DNA from: Pleurotus djamor
Lineage: Eukaryota; Basidiomycota; Agaricomycetes; Agaricales; Pleurotaceae
Length of the DNA stretch: 64,000 nt
NCBI GenBank assembly: GCA_029747585.1
Contig: JAPEVF010000020.1
Location: 62,001-126,000 of the forward strand
Direction of reading: 5' to 3'
Shown one piece after another: positions 59,565 to 64,000 of the stretch. Position 1 is the first letter of the stretch; every line of letters starts with the position of its first letter. The notes beneath the pieces were generated by a model. It was given only the letters and a program-made list of their open reading frames with translations, did no database searches and was not told where the DNA came from. The position numbers and the translations under genes were made by a program.

Positions 59565-61171
59565 ATGAAGTTCGACTCTTTATTCGTAGTATCTATCCTC
59601 GCTGCCGTGGTCTCCGCTCGTCCTTCGATCCAACGAGTCCGGCGCGCCGAGTTTGATCTAAAGAATGGCCAGGATGCCATTGCGCTGAAGTGAGTGCTTC
59701 TCGATATCATCTGCTTTCTCGCTGCTGATCAGCTACTTTGCAACATGATAGCAATGAATTTAAGACCCTCCAGGAGGGCGCGCCATGCCAGCTCGGTGAA
59801 ATCAAATGTGTTGGTGACAAGTTCGCACAATGTGTGAATGGCAAGTTGCTTGGACAAACTTGTGCTCCTGGTACATCGTGAGTTTATCCTGATACTGATG
59901 GTGTTGGACGCGTTGACATCTAACGTTGATGTCTAGATGTGCTGCTTTACCACAGTCCAACCAACCGGGCACGTTTGTGGCTTGTACCACTGCAGACGAC
60001 CTGGCCCGACGCCTGGCAGCCACTGGGGCTCAGAACGCTGTGAGCTATCATTGCATCTAGTCTGGGGTTTGAGCTGACGTCTGCGTAGGGCAATAATGAT
60101 AACGGTAATAACAATAACGACAACGGCCAGAACAACGGCGGCAATGGTGAAAATAATGCCGGAGGCAACAATGGCAACAACGGCAACAACGGCAATGGCA
60201 ATAATGATCCTCAGACTTCCTTGACCTTGGACCCGAAGGTCATTGCACCAGGCTTTGCCAACGATGGTCAAGATGTACCAACTGCAGGTGAGCCATCGCC
60301 TCATCCCCTCCTTCTGATTATCAATATTATTAATCACCAACGAAATCTTATCGTTCGGCGTATTCAGGTCAAGTCGCTTCTTTGACATCAACGAACAACT
60401 TCATCAATTTCTGTCTCACCCGACCTGATCTCCCTATCACCAATGGCCAGCAAATTCAATCTGGCTCTTGCAACCCCGCTCCTATTGGTCTCATCCCCAG
60501 CGTCGACAGGATGCCTTCGTCTAAATTCACATTCCCGACGAATTTCGGGACAGTCGCTGCCAACCAACAGTTCACCATCTCAATGGCTATCACCAATCTC
60601 GAAACCGGGAACTTCGTGAACGCCAACAAGAACTACTTCGCTGCCCCTCAGCAGCTAAATGGCCAGGGGATTATCAGGGGCCACTCGCACGTCGTCATCG
60701 AGAAGATCGAATCGTTCACCTCCACGACGCCTTTGGATCCCAAGAAGTTCCAATTCTTCAAGGGATTGAACGGTGCCGCCCAGGGTGGTATACTCACGGC
60801 GACAGTGGACAAGGGCTTGCCTGCTGGGTTTTACAGATTGGCATCAATCAACACGGCGGCGAATCATCAACCTGCCATTGTTCCGGTCGCCCAGCATGGG
60901 TCCCTTGATGATGCTATCTACGTGAGTATACTTCCGTCCTCATTCCCTTCAACTCTTACTCACACATACCCTCTTTCCTTCGCCCTTCTAGTTCTCTGTG
61001 ACTGAGAATGGACAAGCTGCTGCCGCTCCAGCTGCCGCCCCGGCCTCGTTCGCTGCGACTTCCAACAATGCCAACAGCAGCAATGGAAACCAAAGGGCCA
61101 CTTCGAACCGTACTGGTGCTAACAGAAACAACGGAAATGCCACTAACAGAAACAGGAACGGACGAAACTAA
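59565..61171 (+). CDS. Secreted protein with Cys-rich (CBM19-like) N-terminal module and Asn/Gly-rich linker
   Basis: Six exons (59565-59689, 59752-59877, 59937-60039, 60089-60287, 60368-60921, 60992-61171) give 428 residues. A signal peptide is clear: MKFDSLFVVSILAAVVSA, followed by RVRR, a possible Kex2 site. Next is a small Cys module, CQLGEIKCVGDKFAQCVNGK with LGQTCAPGTSCAAL and VACTT, resembling chitin-binding CBM19-type modules. An Asn/Gly/Asp-rich linker follows (NNDNGNNNNDNGQNN type), then a conserved-looking globular part (NFINFCLTRPDLPITNGQQI, KFTFPTNFGTVAANQQFTIS, GHSHVVIEKIESF) and an Ala/Asn tail. It is probably a cell-wall or extracellular protein. The chitin-binding idea is inference from Cys spacing only. 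Confidence 0.78.
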
Positions 61172-62272
61172 ACTCATCATTGCAAAGATCATGAACGTCC
61201 ACAAACGCTGTGTTTTCTCGGAACTGGATGCCCTCCGACCTCCGACCTCCCTCTTCCACTCCGTTCCTTTCTGATCGCCATTTGCATTTGCATTTGCATT
61301 TGCCTTCGCTTTCCTGTTCGACGTCCAAACGGTTCTTTAATTTATTACTGGAGCCCCTACGCTCTCTCCTGTAGCCACAGTTTTCACAAGTATACCTCGA
61401 TACCCTGCCTTGTTGCCATTCCATACTTCCCTCATCCCCTTCCGCTGGGACCTTTGCACCGCCGCGGCCCCGCAGCCCACCATTGATTANCCCCCCGACC
61501 GTAGTTCTAGTCCATACTGTTGTATCTTGCCTCCGTTCGGCGATCCCGCAATCGATGAATGCCTGTGTTTGTGTCAACCATCGCAGCCCGCAGCCCATAA
61601 ACGGCGCGTTTGAGAGTACGGCTGTAAGTGGAAATTTACCGCCGTGAAGGGCTCGAACGGTCAGCTTGGGGCTATACTTTGTTGTACGGATCGACAGTGA
61701 CATGGTGTTGTCTGGGGATGATGGTGGAGTGGCAGGACGCGACGTCCGATACATTTCCACACAGACTCGTCTGTCTTTGGTCCTTCCGGGGTAAGTGCGT
61801 ATATACATTCAACCATGCAGCTCTCAAGCCTCCGAGAACCTTCACAAAGACATAGATAACGGGTGTACACGGTCAGGGAGGCGCCCACAATCCTCCTTTA
61901 GCTCCTGAACATTGTTCAAGGGAAGGTATAGTTGCACGAAAAATCGGGCATATGATGATCAATCATCCTTGTTGTCATCAATGACGAATACACAGACTAG
62001 GGCAAGCCTGCAGCCAAACTACGTGTGTGGTATACAATCAAGGTACAAGGCAGTAGTAGGAGGAGCAAAAATGCGCATTTCATTTTACTTCCAAACTCGC
62101 CCTTACTCTGACCCTGCCATGTCCGATAACGGAAGCACCGTGGGGCGATGAGTACAAACGAAATCACCGAACAGGACGTCGTGGAGGCTGAGCTACATCC
62201 ATAAATACTGCGACGTCGAAGTGGAGGCGGATTGATTGGCACGTAGCCATCCAATACCAACAGTTCAATGAT
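61172..62272. other. Intergenic region downstream of the secreted-protein gene
   Basis: Holds the 3' end of the preceding gene with a short CATTTG repeat. No gene is supported. One N lies near 61490. Confidence 0.4.
61279..61303. repeat. (CATTTG)4 tandem repeat in a 3' flank
   Basis: Four tandem hexamers about 110 bp after the stop of the secreted-protein gene. Confidence 0.85.
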
Positions 62273-64000
62273 TCACGCGAATAAAACGTGTTTTCGGACT
62301 CGTTCCCCTAGCCACCGATACAACCCCCGTCGTCCCCCTGCAAGCTTCAAGTTGCCTTCTTGTGCATCGAAGTTATATGATAGATGATCCATTTCACGCC
62401 AATACAATTTCAAAAGTAAGTCACCGAAGAATTTCAATTTCTCTTGGTCCTCGAAAAGACTCAAGTCTAAGAGATGTGGGATCAAAAAGCCAAGGGAGCA
62501 ACCACTGTTCGGAAATACGACCTCATAAATCATAGCAGATATTTCGTGCAGGTAAATAACTACATAGGAAGGGTGAAGCTCCGAGTGCGCGTGGCTGGTG
62601 GTTACTACTATGAAGTACTTGATTGGTGAATCTTGAATCAAGTTACCGTCCTTCCCGCGGATTGGCGGAACATGGTTGTACCAAATACCGAGGAAGAGCA
62701 ACCGACAAACTACGGCCCAGGAGGCACATTTGTGATTGTCTGAGCCTTGCCTCTGCGCAGTGACGGAACATGATATCGACGACAGTAAAACCGAGTTCAA
62801 CCCGACGAACTACGGTTCAGGAGGCGCAGCCCATCGTGCGGGTACCCTCAGCGTGGGTGGTCTGGACGGAAGGTAACGGTCAGCAAAAGTGAAAACGTAA
62901 GATGCATAGAGACGAGGGAAGGTAGCGACTCACTTAGGCGAGCGGCAGTAACAGTAAACAACACCATCTAAAACCTAATAGTAAGGATGTGCCCCCAGGT
63001 CTTTGGCTTTCACCGAAAGGAATGCCACTCAGGCGTGTGCGGCTTGAGAAACCCATCGTGATGATGCGCTGGGTGGTGGATCAAACAACGAACAGGAGGG
63101 GGGAAAGGGGAAGGACATGTAGCATTGCTGTTGGGCGGAAAGACAGCTTACAGGCTAACACTGGGCGTGCATCACGACAGCGATCAGTTCCCAAAGATGT
63201 GGGCTGTTCTATATTTCTACCCCGGGAGCAACACATCCTGGGTCGGGCTCCGGGTATAGAGTAGACGTCACGTCACTTATACGACCAATAATCGCCCGTG
63301 GACGTCGAACTTGAACTGTGCGTTTAACTGCTTAACCTGGTGGATGGCGCCGCAGACGAACGGGAGATCAATCTTTGATGCCTATGTACCTCCGGGTAAG
63401 ATGGACATGTCGAGCATGTGCAAGGGTTGAGGCTATAATTATTCAGTTTTGCTGACTTGGGAAAAGGCCGAACAGCTTTTGGAGATCCTTCTGAAACGAT
63501 CAAAGCGTCGGTTAATACTTCGCTTTGGAGGTCAGTTTGACGAGGAGAGATCGAGAATGTGGGAGCGCGAATATGATGGTCATTCTGAGGCCAGTCACGA
63601 TCAATGTGGATGGTACCTCGAGAGATGAACTGAAACGGATGCGTCCACCATGGGCGTTGAACGTTGACTTTGCGCGGTACGCCTGTGAGCCAATTCAGCT
63701 ATGATTAGATCAGGGTTATGATGCGTCTGTCCGACATACCAGTTTGTTGGATTGATCAGGAACACCTGGGGGGCGGCGGGTCTTATTATTAGCCAGGCTA
63801 TGGTGCAACGTCCAAGTAGCCATTGGTCAAAGGCATGCCTATAGTGAATTCAAACGATCCTGAGCGCGGCCTTGAGGCTTGCATGCAAGGAGCAATCTCT
63901 GTCGTAGTCTGCGAGTTCTGAAAAGCGTGATGGTGATGGCCCCACCTCTGTGCATTTCGGTTTGGGGGTGAACCAATCACAAATACCACTGCACTGGGTT
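62273..64000. other. Right-end region, no supported gene
   Basis: About 1.7 kb. A 175-codon minus-strand frame (62273-62800) contains aliphatic stretches (SLGFLIPHLLDLSLFEDQEK) but no family I recognise, no introns and no conserved start, so it stays unassigned. A 28-bp imperfect direct repeat (62701-62728 and 62801-62828) lies exactly 100 bp apart. A real gene may continue beyond the window edge. Confidence 0.35.
62701..62828. repeat. Imperfect 28-bp direct repeat, 100-bp period
   Basis: Bases 62701-62728 and 62801-62828 match at 23 of 28 positions around the shared core CTACGG..CAGGAGGC. Function unknown. Confidence 0.6.

Noticed and set aside
62273..62800. A 175-codon minus-strand frame
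   Set aside because: Single open frame with no introns, no family match I can name and no supporting context; left unassigned.

Overview
The window reads as nuclear DNA of a mushroom-forming basidiomycete (Agaricomycetes). Genes are packed on both strands, carry many 50-70 bp introns, and match basidiomycete families. These include a dynein heavy chain reduced to its motor half, a fungal GSTFuA-like glutathione transferase and a zincless formamidopyrimidine-DNA glycosylase. Exon joins were derived by reading splice sites that restore frame and family motifs; no alignment or search was run.

The left part (1-32.7 kb) is a housekeeping block. In order it holds UTP5 (ribosome small-subunit processome), an Fpg-type DNA glycosylase, a glutathione transferase whose first intron holds an 838-bp inverted-repeat transposon, MDV1 (mitochondrial fission adaptor), THR1 (homoserine kinase), the 11-kb gene for the dynein motor half (dhc2 type), mitochondrial ribosomal protein mL43, PEX10, MGR2 (TIM23 subunit, with an apparent 4-nt exon), the spliceosomal SmE protein, and two uncharacterised low-complexity proteins. 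Neighbouring genes often share short divergent promoters or converge.

The middle part (33.7-55.1 kb) is an accessory transporter region. It starts with one allantoate-permease-type MFS gene and continues with five long copies plus one 3' relic of a second MFS family (DHA1 or vesicular-amine-transporter-like). Copies A and B lie on the plus strand; C, F (relic), D and E lie on the minus strand, facing them. An unrelated Ser-rich protein gene sits at the inversion point. All five long copies share a 19-nt micro-exon. Copy A is broken by a 2,672-bp element with 29-bp perfect inverted repeats and a 3-bp target duplication; the element carries decayed Copia gag/protease sequence. The flanks of this region are rich in unresolved bases (N).

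The right part (55-64 kb) returns to ordinary genes: an uncharacterised membrane protein, the Hsp90 co-chaperone p23/Sba1, a HAD phosphatase of the glycerol-phosphatase/DOG type and a secreted Asn/Gly-rich protein. About 2.8 kb with no gene I can support closes the window. No rRNA, convincing tRNA or CRISPR array was seen.
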